A stretch of 64,000 bases of DNA from Haliscomenobacter sp. (GCA_016713275.1 JADJPL010000012.1:124001-188000), one strand, 5' to 3'; shown: positions 38,459 through 47,077, numbered from the stretch's first letter. Numbers and translations: made by a program. The notes: generated by a model not told the origin, from the letters alone.

Positions 38459-39030
38459 GTGTGCCCGGCATGGGCATCCGATCCGGTATAAAGATACCGA
38501 ATATTTTTGGAGGGTGAAAGTCCCGTATGGGCAAGTGCCGAAGCCCATTAGCAAGCGGCAAGGGCGCTGTGGGCGACCGCAGGTCTGAAGGAAGCCGGAC
38601 TGCAAAAGCTGGTACCGACGAATAGGAACCGCCAACGCAAGATCAAAGCCCTGACGCGCAAGACGCACCCTGTGCCGCTGGAAGAACGCATTCGCAGGCT
38701 GAAGCGCCTGATGTACGGTTGGGTCAACTACTTCCAATACGCCACCGGCTACGAGAAGTTTGAACAACTGGACGGCTGGGTGCGAAATCGTCTGCGATAC
38801 TGTATTTGGAAAGCGTGGAAGAAACCGTGGCGCCGTTACCGGGCTTTCCGCCAATTGGGCATCAACCACGAATGGGCCATGAAATTCGCCTGGTCGCGCA
38901 AAGGCGGCTGGCGATTATCATGCAGCCCGGTTATGGGCATGACCGTGACGGAAGAACGCCTCAAACATGCGGGGGATACCTCTCCTTCAAGGACTATTAC
39001 CACCATGTTCGCCAAAAGAGCGTTGTTTCA
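38459..39030 (+). mobile_element. Group II intron 5' end joined to the end of its reverse transcriptase gene
   Basis: GTGTGCCCGGCATGGGCATCC (38459 on) followed by GGTGAAAGTCCCGT, GCAAGCGGCAAGG and CTGAAGGAAGCCGGACTGCAAA is the typical bacterial group II intron 5' region (domain I). After about 150 bp the sequence jumps to the C-terminal part of the maturase gene, so most of domain I to IV and the reverse transcriptase core are deleted. Domains V and VI are absent from this copy. Confidence 0.82.
38618..39030 (+). pseudogene. Group II intron maturase, C-terminal remnant
   Basis: The frame encodes KTHPVPLEERIRRLKRLMYGWVNYFQYATGYEKFEQLDGWVRNRLRYCIWKAWKKP and RAFRQLGINHEWAMKFAWSRKGGWRLS, the domain X (GIIM) maturase signature. 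The fingers/palm with YADD are missing. A G run at 38970-38975 shifts the frame, after which the true end (GYLSFKDYYHHVRQKSVVS) is readable in another frame. Confidence 0.8.
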
Positions 39031-39136
39031 TGTGGTTTAGCTTATGAAAAAACGTACACGCGTAGCCTTTCGGTTTTTGCTCCCCTAAGATAGCGAGAAA
39101 GGGCAATGGGTCCAAGCGATTCGGGCTCAAAAATGC
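39031..39136. repeat. Dispersed repeat, copy 2 (partial)
   Basis: Begins TGTGGTTTAGCTTATGAAAA directly at the end of the maturase remnant and runs to CCAAGCGATTCGGGC. About 90% identical to 34645-34748. The CGGCGGACGG part found left of copies 1 and 3 is replaced by intron sequence. Confidence 0.8.
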
Positions 39137-39195
39137 CTGTAGTCGCTAAAAAGGAGGAGAACACCAAAGTTTTTAGGTTTTAAGAAAGCTTCCCG

Positions 39196-39975
39196 TCAGT
39201 CGAATAAAAAAGATTTCCAGTGTTTGCAGTGCGTATCGGCTGACGCGTACCAGCCTTGCCTGCTTTCGGATTCTTCGGGCGAAAGCAATAAAAACCAGGA
39301 AGTATGGCTATATACCCTGTGTTCATCTTTTGGATTGTACACAACCCACTCTTTGGTCCCAATAATATCCAGGAAAAACCGGGGTTGCTCAAAGGAAATA
39401 TTGTAGGAATCGCCGTAAGGCAGGTAGTGAAATTTTTCAACGCCAACGGTTTGCGGATAATAATCTGTATACATTGCTTGCAGCGTTTTGGGGTAGTATC
39501 CGTTCCTCGACTTAAACCGCTCAATGTCCTGTATGTAGGCATCCGCATTCGCAATGGTTCTGCCTCTGCTCCAATCGGTAACCGGTTTTGCGATAGATAG
39601 TTGGATTGCCAGAATGGAAAGCGGGATTACTATCAGGTAAGCAGGGACAAGCGAACCCAATTCGTTGTCTTTCGGATTTTTTAGCCTTTGTCTTAGGCTG
39701 CCAATGGTACCTGCCAGGAATACCAGTACGATGATGCCCAGGAATATACCTGCAATCAGATAGGCCATAAATGCAAAAACGAGGGTCAAAAAGGAGGCGA
39801 AGGATAACGTTATCGTTGCAAACAGCCTGGATTTGTCTGGAACTACCAGCCAAAGGATTCCCAATACAGGAAACACCAGTCCAATGATGCCAATCCCTTG
39901 CAGGAGGGTGGATAAGGGCATTGCTAGTCTGTCATACGCTCCGCCCATAAATGGATAAATAATGCCTACGGTCAT
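39196..39975 (-). CDS. Membrane protein of unknown function
   Basis: 259 aa. Four hydrophobic helices in residues 20-135 (TLLQGIGIIGLVFPVLGILWLVV, TITLSFASFLTLVFAFMAYLIAGIFLGIIVLVF, AYLIVIPLSILAIQLSI), then a soluble domain with DAYIQDIERFKSRNGYYPKTLQAMYTDYYPQTVG. That pattern resembles pseudopilin-like C-terminal domains. GC-richer than the island neighbours. No reliable family. Confidence 0.65.
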   Translation of the reverse strand: MTVGIIYPFMGGAYDRLAMPLSTLLQGIGIIGLVFPVLGILWLVVPDKSRLFATITLSFASFLTLVFAFMAYLIAGIFLGIIVLVFLAGTIGSLRQRLKNPKDNELGSLVPAYLIVIPLSILAIQLSIAKPVTDWSRGRTIANADAYIQDIERFKSRNGYYPKTLQAMYTDYYPQTVGVEKFHYLPYGDSYNISFEQPRFFLDIIGTKEWVVYNPKDEHRVYSHTSWFLLLSPEESESRQGWYASADTHCKHWKSFLFD

Positions 39976-40095
39976 CCCCTGTCAAAACCATGGCTTGTTT
40001 TGAAATAAGGATTCCTATTTTTTTGCCTTTGTCATGCGGTTACTTCATTTTGAATAGTGGTCTTTTATGCTCACGAATCGTCCCTTTTGGTGAGT

Positions 40096-40623
40096 AGAAG
40101 CCATCTCAAAACTATAGAATAGGATGGTCTCCCCCGTTGAAGGGGGTTGGGGGGATGAAACCTTTCCCTGGCATCCCGGAAGTTTCATCCTCCTAACCCC
40201 TTCAAAACTAATCTTGTAGTATTTTTCCCTAAACCATGGTTTGGTGCAGTCCAGCTTCCGTTTGGCCCCCGGCCTCGGGGTTTGTTCTTTTTTTGCTCGC
40301 CCAAAAAAAGAACCAAAAAAAGGGCGCTCCTTCACCCTACCGCTCCGTGGCAAACGCCTTCGCTTTATGGGCTTCAACCGCTTGGAACACCGGTCGTTGC
40401 GTTTCACCTGCATTCCAAGCGGTTGACCCCATAAGGCGATCCCGTTCTTCGAACGGGAACGGCATTCCACGGGCTCCGAGCTGCGGAGGGCAATTGAGAG
40501 ACAAGCCGTTCCTTATGAAAAATACTACAAGATTAGCTTTAAAGGGGAAAATGCTTCGTTTGTTTTTGTCATGGGGTTAAGGAATGTACCCCACACCCGG
40601 GAAAGGCTATTGAGATCGCTTCT
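40096..40623. mobile_element. MITE-like element with a second MITE nested inside
   Basis: Outer element: AGAAGCCATCTCAAAACT at 40096 and its imperfect complement ending GATCGCTTCT at 40623, with inner parts matching the 196-bp element at 55846-56041 in opposite orientation. Inner element: CTAATCTTGTAGTATTTTT (40208-40226) is a perfect 19-bp inverted repeat of 40520-40538, extending imperfectly to about 40197 and 40549. The inner element holds the hairpin GTTCTTTTTTTG-CTCGCC-CAAAAAAAGAAC (about 40283-40312). No transposase is encoded. Confidence 0.75.
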
Positions 40624-40971
40624 AGCCAACATCGTTAGGGCATTGGGTTTTGAAACAATTCCCCGCCCGTGGATGCCCCACGAAGCCAGTCCCAACGGGC
40701 CATCGGCCATGATAAAGGGAGGTATCCCGAGGCGCTCAACCGGGTGAATGAAGAAATCGTTGTAGCCCGCCAGAAGGTCTATTTTCTCCTCCAGCGTCAT
40801 CAGGGAGCGCAGATTTTCAAGCCGTTCCTCTATGGAGAGCGCGGGGTTCCTGAAAGGGTATTGCCCCACGGCGCGGACAACAACCAGCAGAAAAAAAACG
40901 GAGAAAGCGGACCGGACGAGGGTGGCTGGCGCTAGCAGGCGCAGGGGGCCAGGCGCTAAGGCCACATGCAT
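40624..40971 (-). pseudogene. GH3 beta-glucosidase, N-terminal fragment
   Basis: A signal-like N terminus (SAFSVFFLLVVVRAVGQ) then YPFRNPALSIEERLENLRSLMTLEEKIDLLAGYNDFFIHPVERLGIPPFIMADGPLGLASWGIHGR, the start of a GH3 domain. After roughly 115 residues the sequence ends at the MITE boundary (40623). A GH3 enzyme needs about 700 aa, so this is a remnant. Confidence 0.78.
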
Positions 40972-41092
40972 TCAGTGCGTCAAACTTAAGCCACTATACT
41001 TCGGGATGAGGTGTAATCTGCCCCAATGCTGCAAGCAAAGAGGCAGGTAATCCGATGCTTCAATCAGAATGACAAGCCCATACTGGGCTATC

Positions 41093-41217
41093 TTGGAAGC
41101 GGCTGGTGGTCGTCCGCAACTATGGGCTTGCGTTCCTCCATTTGGAGTGGTTCTGTTTGGAATTTCATTTCGTTTAAGCGGATACTCAGGTTAAAAACCT
41201 TCCAGCGCCTCTGCCAG
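41093..41217. repeat. Duplicated 3' flank of DUF4180 gene, copy A
   Basis: Matches 46314-46440 at roughly 85-90% (shared GCTGGTGGTCGTCC, CAACTATGGGCTTG, GAATTTCAT, TCGTTTAAGCGGATACTC and CCAGCGCCTCTGCCA). The copy includes the last codons of the DUF4180 gene (LAEALEGF here, LAEALDAF in the other). Confidence 0.8.
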
Positions 41218-41544
41218 GGAGGCTGCAAAATGAACGTGTCTTCCCCGGTTGCTTTCGGCAATAAAATCGCGAAGGGGCTTACTGGTGTATTTTTTAAAAT
41301 CGCCAACGATAGCCAGTTTAACCCGGTAATTCGTAAATTTTTGAAGTATTTCCCCCGCGATGCCTGTTTTTAGATCAAAAAAATCAGGCGTGATGGTGTT
41401 TTCATAAAGGACAGCGCCGCTATACCCCTGAAAATAAAGGGTACCCAATAAATCCAGTCCGTCGCCGGCCCCGGCAATGACCAACGAATCGGAAATTACC
41501 TCCGCTATTTGGGTGTTTTCTTTTTCGTGTGTTTTTAGTTCCAT
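41191..41544 (-). CDS. DUF4180 domain protein
   Basis: Start chosen at ATG 41544 (MELKTHEKENTQ). 117 aa. The conserved DUF4180 core is seen in DLLGTLYFQGYSGAVLYENTITPDFFDLKTGIAGEILQKFTNYRVKLAIVGDF and SKPLRDFIAESNRG. Function unknown; the family is widespread in Bacteroidota and Firmicutes and often found near stress or regulatory genes. Its 3' end and flank are duplicated at 46.3 kb. Confidence 0.88.
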   Translation of the reverse strand: MELKTHEKENTQIAEVISDSLVIAGAGDGLDLLGTLYFQGYSGAVLYENTITPDFFDLKTGIAGEILQKFTNYRVKLAIVGDFKKYTSKPLRDFIAESNRGRHVHFAASLAEALEGF

Positions 41545-41762
41545 GCGCTGTTGCTGGTTTTCATTAGGTTGTTGACCGAGGCGAGTCCGGTTTCGGGGCG
41601 GTTTCTTCCCCAAAGACCAGGCACTGGTGGTGCGCTGTTCGGGTGGTGTTGTACGGGCTTTGTAAATGACTTATTGTTTAATTGATAGATGATAACTTGG
41701 TAGCCCAATTATTCGAGATATTTAGTAGCAATTTTTAAGGAATAATTGTTAGCCTATTTATT

Positions 41763-42443
41763 TTACTTGACCTTTGACTTTTTGCAAAAATCCAAAAAGT
41801 ACCTAAAGGTTTGAATATGATTACTTTTGGTTGACCTTTTTATCAATTCATCAAGGTAATCTTGCTCAACGATACCACGAGGGAAATTTTTCGTATAACG
41901 AATATTGCGCTCAGCAAGCATTTCTGTCAAATAGGAGGCATGAAATTGTGCGTGTGTTTCGTGAGCCTCTAACTTGCCCATTAATTCAGGGTCATTTGTA
42001 TGTACATTGTAAAATCCTATATATTGTCTTAGCTCTTCGCTACGTGGACGACGTTTGTACACTTTTCGATTGCCTAAACACCACGTTTCAATACAACGAT
42101 TTTGAATGATGAGGATAAATTCTGTATTTGGATTTAATTTAATGGCATTGGTTTCGATAAAATCAAACACTTCTTTCCTTCTTTCTTCAACTTTTACCTC
42201 ATCAGCATCAATGCACATAACCAAATAATCATATAACCTCAACTCGTTTACTTCCTCAACGGAATTTCGTAGATGGTTGTCTAAAATTGAAGGGAAGCCA
42301 TTGCCATTGAAAATATAATAGTTGTTTTTTGTTGCACTTCTCGGATTTATAACCTCGGTCAACTCAGGGATTAGATAGGAAATCCATTTGGGGTAAACCT
42401 TCTTTTCGGTTCTTCTTCCCTCAACTAAAAGATAAATATTCAT
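41763..42443 (-). CDS. TOPRIM-like nuclease partner of an AAA ATPase (RloB/AbiLii/OLD-like)
   Basis: 226 aa. N-terminal YLLVEGRRTEKKVY with the TOPRIM Glu (E8) and LRLYDYLVMCIDADEVKVEERR with the DxD pair (D79, D81), then FILIIQNRCIETWCLGNRKVYKRRP, a layout shared by RloB-type and DUF4276/DUF4435 TOPRIM proteins. Its ATG overlaps the ATPase stop (ATGA at 42443-42440), so the two are translationally coupled. ATPase-TOPRIM pairs are known anti-phage modules (AbiL, PARIS, RloAB). Which of these it belongs to cannot be settled by eye. Confidence 0.72.
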   Translation of the reverse strand: MNIYLLVEGRRTEKKVYPKWISYLIPELTEVINPRSATKNNYYIFNGNGFPSILDNHLRNSVEEVNELRLYDYLVMCIDADEVKVEERRKEVFDFIETNAIKLNPNTEFILIIQNRCIETWCLGNRKVYKRRPRSEELRQYIGFYNVHTNDPELMGKLEAHETHAQFHASYLTEMLAERNIRYTKNFPRGIVEQDYLDELIKRSTKSNHIQTFRYFLDFCKKSKVK

Positions 42444-43591
42444 ATTTTTTCGCTTCCTGTTTGATATTCTTCCAGTTGCAATAATTGCATGAACGCGTCA
42501 TGTTTTGACTTGCCGAGGTTGAATTTATTTAAATCGTGAGTTTTGACAACACTTGCATTCCGAGTAACCAACTTCCAATTGTTGAAGTTTATACTATTGA
42601 TAATATAAGGATGGTGACTTGTTAAGATAAATTGCAGTTGTCTTTTTGATTGAAGTATATCTGCAGTTAACTCATCAATGCAGTTTATTCAAAGGCTGTT
42701 TTCAAACTCATCAATCAGGAATACTGTCCCTTCGGGAGAAAGGTAGAGTTCTCCTATATGGATTAACGACCTGAACATCCCTGAAGAAATTCTACTTTGT
42801 TGAACCCATTTACCGACACCTTTTTCCTTTATTTGTATGAAAGGGTAGTCTTTAAATATTGAAGGCATTTCTTCTTTGTCCAAGTCAATAGGCGCTACCT
42901 TAACATCTTCTACTTGAGGGAAAATATCAATGAAGCGGTCTTTTATTTGGAGAAAGGTTTTTTTATCGTTTTTGTAGACAAGGAAAAGTTTGCCTCTGAT
43001 GTCAATATCTGAATCTTGAATCTTTTTTAATGTGTTATACTTTTTGGCAAGTTTATTGGCATCGAAAAAATTAATTCTGAATGCTTCGTGCTGGGAAGAA
43101 GAATGGTCTGTCATATGTATCCTTCTCATTTCTGAAATGATACTGCTCATTTCGTTTTCTTCTTTGAGATGGTTGACCAAGCTTTTCTCACGAGAAAGTT
43201 TGATGGTTTCCTTGCCCTGGAAAAAAATTTTATCAACTTTCCTTTCCGCAATAACAGTGCCATTAAATGTTATGTTTTCAAACAACAATTTCGGCTTGTT
43301 TTTAACACTCTCCTCTTCGTCTTCGTCAGCAATAAATGGATTTGTTTCTAATTTTTCAAATTCGCCTTCCCAAGTATAATGGTTTTCGTTTCCAATATTA
43401 AAATCGACAAACCACTTAACTCCGTTGATCGACTCACCCAAAGCAATTTCTTTTAAGGAGTGAATTGCTTTAAGGATTTGGGTTTTCCCAACGCCAGAAG
43501 CGCCAACTAATAAGGTCAGGCGATTGAAGTTCGTTTCTTCCAATCTCCATTCTCTTGCTTTATCTTCAAAAATGAATTTATTTAGTTTCAT
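42440..43591 (-). CDS. AAA/ABC-type ATPase of an ATPase-TOPRIM pair, with in-frame TGA
   Basis: ATG 43591. Walker A LLVGASGVGKTQ at residues 28-38, an extended insert, then RISSGMFRSLIHIGELYLS and Walker B TVFLIDEFENSL. Codon 301 is TGA (42691-42689). The same frame continues INCIDELTADILQSKRQLQFILTSHHPYIINSINFNNW to a stop at 42440 that overlaps the next gene's ATG. The tail holds the expected D-loop and H-switch (SHHPYI), so 383 aa is the native size. A GGA to TGA change would explain the stop exactly, since Gly is usual at this position. The product as read ends right after Walker B and should be inactive unless read through. Confidence 0.8.
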
Positions 43592-43840
43592 TTAAAAATT
43601 TGTTAATCACTGAATAATCCTGCAAAGATACTATTTTTGTTTTTTCTCACTTTCGCTAACAATTGCATTCCCGGACCCCAAAAACTACTTCCTCTGGACG
43701 CGTTCAATCCTTTTTTATCTCTTCCCATTTGCGGCTCTATTTCCTATCCCCCCATTTCCTCTGGCCACCCCCCCAACAGGCAGACATACCTTGTGTACTC
43801 CAAATTCGGCCCGCTCTTCCTTCAAAAAATCCCTCCCTCC

Positions 43841-44005
43841 CCGAAGATCCCGGCGGACGGTAAAAAGAGGCGAATGGCGCTCTGAGGGGCATCATGGTTG
43901 TGGTTTAGCGTTTGAAAAAACGTATGCGTTTAGTCTTTCGGTTTTTGCTTCCCTAATGTATGGAGAAAACGCAATGGGTCAAAGGGTTTCGGAAACAAAA
44001 AATGG
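43841..44005. repeat. Dispersed ~160-bp repeat, copy 3
   Basis: CCGAAGATCCCGGCGGACGG through TGTGGTTTAGCGTTTG, GTCTTTCGGTTTTTGC and AACGCAATGGGTC; about 80% identical to 34586-34748. The remaining gap 43592-44124 shows no gene. Confidence 0.78.
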
Positions 44006-44124
44006 GTAGCGAAGTAACGAGGTGGCCAGAGCCAAAACGAAAATGTCCAGTAATCTGAAAAATACCCAACCAGGGGTAAATCAAGTGCCTCTTGTTAAGG
44101 CGTTATCCATTTTTTTAGGACCTG

Positions 44125-45255
44125 CTATTTGTTCCGTTGAGTACCCGGGAGCGGAAATAGCCGTTCGGGCGTTTCATGGAAGAGGTCCCGGACCTTTTTA
44201 ATCAGCCAATCTCCGCCAAAAGTAAGGGTGTTGTGGTGCGATTTATAGATGATCCATTCCATGCGCTCGTCAAACCAGTATGTGTCCTCCTGCGCGACGT
44301 CCGGGAAGATCTGCCCGATAGCGGAAGAAAAAATGCCCTCCTCGGTGTCAAAGACATAGACGGTTCCGGTGGCTTTTTGCTGAAGCAGCCCTGTCAACTG
44401 GGCGGTTACCTCCTCTTCCGGCGCGCCTTCCAGATAGAGCACGTCGTGTGAAACCGGGGCGCCCAATGGCGGCCAGCGGTCTTTGCCTACCTGCCATAGG
44501 GTGCGTAAGTGTTGGCGTAGTTGTTCGGCATTCGCTCCCGTCACCCGGTCGGGCCCGAGGTTGGGCAAACAGGGGTAGCCGGCATCCGGCCTGATGATCT
44601 CCGAGATGGGTTGGTTTTCAGGCAAAGACCTTTCGTATTGCCACTTTTCAGTAGCGCTGATCAGGTGGTTTTCAAAGCCAAGGACACTTCTCATTTCCCA
44701 GGAAGCATCTGTCGTGTGTGCTCGTGGTGAAGGATCTTCCCCCCGCTGGCGTATCCGGGCGGAAACCTCAAATCCGGCAGGAGCGTTCCGCCCAACGCTG
44801 CGTACAATGGCCTCTGCCGCCTCGGGGTTTACGGTCCACAGGAAATACGTGACGCGGTTATCTTCCTGTCTTGTGCCTCCCCAATGCCCATAATTGGCCG
44901 TTTCGCCCAGCTCGAAAAGCAAAGGATAGAGCAACCCGGCATGAAACGCATCGAACCAGGGCGCTGCCGCCATCAAGCCGTCGAACGCGGGCGTGGTAAC
45001 CGTCAGGTCCAGATGCCACTCCAACACCGGCATTTCCAGCCAGCCGGCTTGCCTCAAGGGTAGCGCCAGGCGGTGCAGGGCCTCTTCCCGGCTTTCGCCC
45101 GGCCGTAACCATTCCTGGCCGATAGCCTTGGCAGGCTGCCCGCAGGGAGCAGCCTGTACCTCAAAATATGGCGCTGACTCCAGCCAGCGCAGACGGGTGT
45201 AGCGCCATTGGGCGCCTTGTTGGCGGTAGAGTGTTTTTTGAAAGGTGGCGGCCAT
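44125..45255 (-). CDS. Protein of unknown function (376 aa)
   Basis: 376 aa, GC-rich, no signal peptide. Tryptophan- and proline-rich (LRWLESAPYFEVQAAPCG, EMPVLEWHLDLTVTTPAFDGLMAAAPWFDAFHAGLLYP). The C-terminal half has VSHDVLYLEGAPEEEVTAQLTGLLQQKATGTVYVFDTEEG and DERMEWIIYKSHHNTLTFGGDWLI. No family recognised. It is followed upstream (97 bp) by another unknown gene on the same strand. Immunity-like or cell-surface-interaction roles are possible but unsupported. Confidence 0.65.
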   Translation of the reverse strand: MAATFQKTLYRQQGAQWRYTRLRWLESAPYFEVQAAPCGQPAKAIGQEWLRPGESREEALHRLALPLRQAGWLEMPVLEWHLDLTVTTPAFDGLMAAAPWFDAFHAGLLYPLLFELGETANYGHWGGTRQEDNRVTYFLWTVNPEAAEAIVRSVGRNAPAGFEVSARIRQRGEDPSPRAHTTDASWEMRSVLGFENHLISATEKWQYERSLPENQPISEIIRPDAGYPCLPNLGPDRVTGANAEQLRQHLRTLWQVGKDRWPPLGAPVSHDVLYLEGAPEEEVTAQLTGLLQQKATGTVYVFDTEEGIFSSAIGQIFPDVAQEDTYWFDERMEWIIYKSHHNTLTFGGDWLIKKVRDLFHETPERLFPLPGTQRNK

Positions 45256-45352
45256 GGGGTAAACTTACTTCATTGATGTTTTATGAAAAGCTATTTTAGG
45301 ACAAAGTCAAAGCTAAAAAGGGTTGCGTTTCTATCAACCCCAACGTTTCAAC

Positions 45353-46213
45353 CTATTGGATCATCCCACTCCGCGCGCTGCGGGCATATTGAATCAGCGC
45401 CGTCGGCAGGGTTTTGGTGTTGTTGTTCAAAAAGTCGTCAATCAGGGGTGTCGCCAGGTCAGGCAGAAAGGGAACCATGTGCCCCAGTCCGTGCAGACCG
45501 CTTTCCACGCAAGCGGGGTTATCCAGGCGCAGGCAGCCGGCCATGACATCGGCGATGGCCCGATAGCAGGCTTCCGCTTCGGGCGGCAGATTGGCGTAGC
45601 GGTTCATCATATCCGCCTGGATGTCCTCCAAGCTTTTGGGCGTTCGATTAGCCAACGCTTGCTGTGCATGCTGGCGCATCAGTTCCTGTACCTCCGCTGG
45701 CAGGTCGAACGCATCGCTGACGTCGCTGCCCAAAAACTGCTGCATGGCATAAGCAGAGAGATCGTCCTGGTCGGGGGTAATCCATTGAGACAATGGGCTT
45801 ACATCCCAAAACATGTAGCAGATAAAGGACAGCGGACTCGATTTCTCCTGTGAACTTGAGCCCAGTTGTGGTTTGCACCTCGGCGCGAACACGTCGCGGA
45901 ACAAATGGAACAAAGTCCGCAAAGCAGCCGCTCTGCGCTCGTAAGAAACCGCTGCCGACTTGAAGCCATGCGCGAGATTGGAACAATCGCCGCTAAAGAT
46001 AAAAGTCAGGCCCTGCCCCACCTGGTCATCGGAATAGGCGGCCAGGCGCTGGCCGGGATTTTCGCATAAGGCTTCGATGAACTCAAAAGCCGTCAGCGGG
46101 TCTTCGCCATGGAACGGGTCGGCTTCCTCCTCGCGGGACTGCCAGTACCAGGCGGGGTCGGTGACGGGGCGGTTGAAGGTGTAGTCGAGTTGTTGTGTGA
46201 ATAGGTTTGACAT
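45353..46213 (-). CDS. Protein of unknown function (286 aa)
   Basis: 286 aa, no signal peptide. Begins MSNLFTQQLDYTFNRPVTDPAWYWQSREEEADPF; the central part is helical (LIYLF-poor) with LTAFEFIEALCENPGQRLAAYSDDQVGQGLTFIFSGDCSNLAHGF, later YANLPPEAEACYRAIADVMAGCLRLDNPACVESGLHGLGHMVPFLPD. The second half is reminiscent of helical-repeat proteins. No family recognised. Pair with the 376-aa protein downstream, likely one transcript. Confidence 0.65.
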   Translation of the reverse strand: MSNLFTQQLDYTFNRPVTDPAWYWQSREEEADPFHGEDPLTAFEFIEALCENPGQRLAAYSDDQVGQGLTFIFSGDCSNLAHGFKSAAVSYERRAAALRTLFHLFRDVFAPRCKPQLGSSSQEKSSPLSFICYMFWDVSPLSQWITPDQDDLSAYAMQQFLGSDVSDAFDLPAEVQELMRQHAQQALANRTPKSLEDIQADMMNRYANLPPEAEACYRAIADVMAGCLRLDNPACVESGLHGLGHMVPFLPDLATPLIDDFLNNNTKTLPTALIQYARSARSGMIQ

Positions 46214-46313
46214 ATCGGAATGGTTGTGGGTTTATTGTAGTTCGCCCCAGAGTTGGATCATGACCATCCGCATGTCGGAAGCGATTTGATCTCTGGTCAA
46301 AAAGAGCCAGCAT

Positions 46314-46440
46314 ATTGGAAGCGAGCTGGTGGTCGTCCCGGCAACTATGGGCTTGGGTTTCCTCCATTGGGAGTGGTTATATCTGGAATTTCATATCGTT
46401 TAAGCGGATACTCCGGTTAAAACGCGTCCAGCGCCTCTGC
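46314..46440. repeat. Duplicated 3' flank of DUF4180 gene, copy B
   Basis: About 125 bp matching 41093-41217, ending in the minus-strand codons LAEALDAF and stop, the tail of a second DUF4180 gene whose body is absent. The remainder of 46214-46522 shows no gene. Confidence 0.78.
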
Positions 46441-46522
46441 CAAGCAGTTCAGAAACAAAAAACCGAGTGCCAGAACGCAGCGAGGCGGCGGAGAAAGGCT
46501 ACTCCGCCACCCCGCTACTTCG

Positions 46523-47077
46523 CTACTTCGCCACCTTTTCCGCCATATCCGCTTCCAGCGACTTCTGGGGGTATTCGGTGATGCGGCCCAACTCCTGGCC
46601 TTTGCGCAGGAAGATGAAGGTGGGCACAAACTCGATCTTTGCTTGCGTGGCTTCGCCGCCGGGCGTGGTTTTGCGGCGGTCGGGGTGGTTCTCGACGGCG
46701 TAGACCTTCAAGCGGGATTCCGGGAACTTCAGGTAGTCGAGGATCTTGTAAAACTGGGGTACCTGCAGCTGGCTGTCGCTGCACCAGGTGCCCATGAACA
46801 CCTGGATCTCGACGTCGTTCCACCCTCCGGCGGCGCCGGCGAGGGCGCTTGCGCGCACCTGGTATTCAGCATACGCGGGGTCGAACCAGCCTTTGAACGG
46901 AGCAGCCTGGAATCCAGCCCGGTTGACGGGCCCCAGCAGCATGGCCTCGCCTTCGTGGGAAGTGACTTGTTTGTTGAGCTCGGAAACGGCAGCCGTTTTG
47001 GGCGCCATTTTAGGCGAGCAAGCGGAGAAAAGGGCAGCGCCCGCAAGAAGGACAAAAAAAGCGATGTGATTTTTCAT
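46523..47077 (-). CDS. Thioredoxin-fold lipoprotein with WCSDS in place of CxxC
   Basis: 184 aa. Lipobox FSAC at residues 17-20. Thioredoxin-like core: VEIQVFMGTWCSDSQLQVPQFYKILDYL, LKVYAVENHPD and the cis-Pro region IEFVPTFIFLRKGQELGRI. The active site is W-C-S-D-S, with only the first Cys, so it cannot form the usual dithiol; it may bind or reduce by a monothiol mechanism. Outer-membrane or periplasmic location expected. Low sequence similarity to TlpA-type proteins is also possible. Confidence 0.82.
   Translation of the reverse strand: MKNHIAFFVLLAGAALFSACSPKMAPKTAAVSELNKQVTSHEGEAMLLGPVNRAGFQAAPFKGWFDPAYAEYQVRASALAGAAGGWNDVEIQVFMGTWCSDSQLQVPQFYKILDYLKFPESRLKVYAVENHPDRRKTTPGGEATQAKIEFVPTFIFLRKGQELGRITEYPQKSLEADMAEKVAK

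Noticed and set aside
38384..38869. Long N-terminal extension of the APH-like protein
   Set aside because: It is antisense to the group II intron and hairpin; the kinase fold starts at MEKIAHEI.
42689..42691. Selenocysteine at the ATPase TGA
   Set aside because: No SECIS-like hairpin seen just after the TGA, and relatives of this ATPase class would be expected to have Gly, not Cys, here.
43592..43840. Proline-rich plus-strand peptides
   Set aside because: C-rich low-complexity sequence next to dispersed repeat copy 3; no coding signs.
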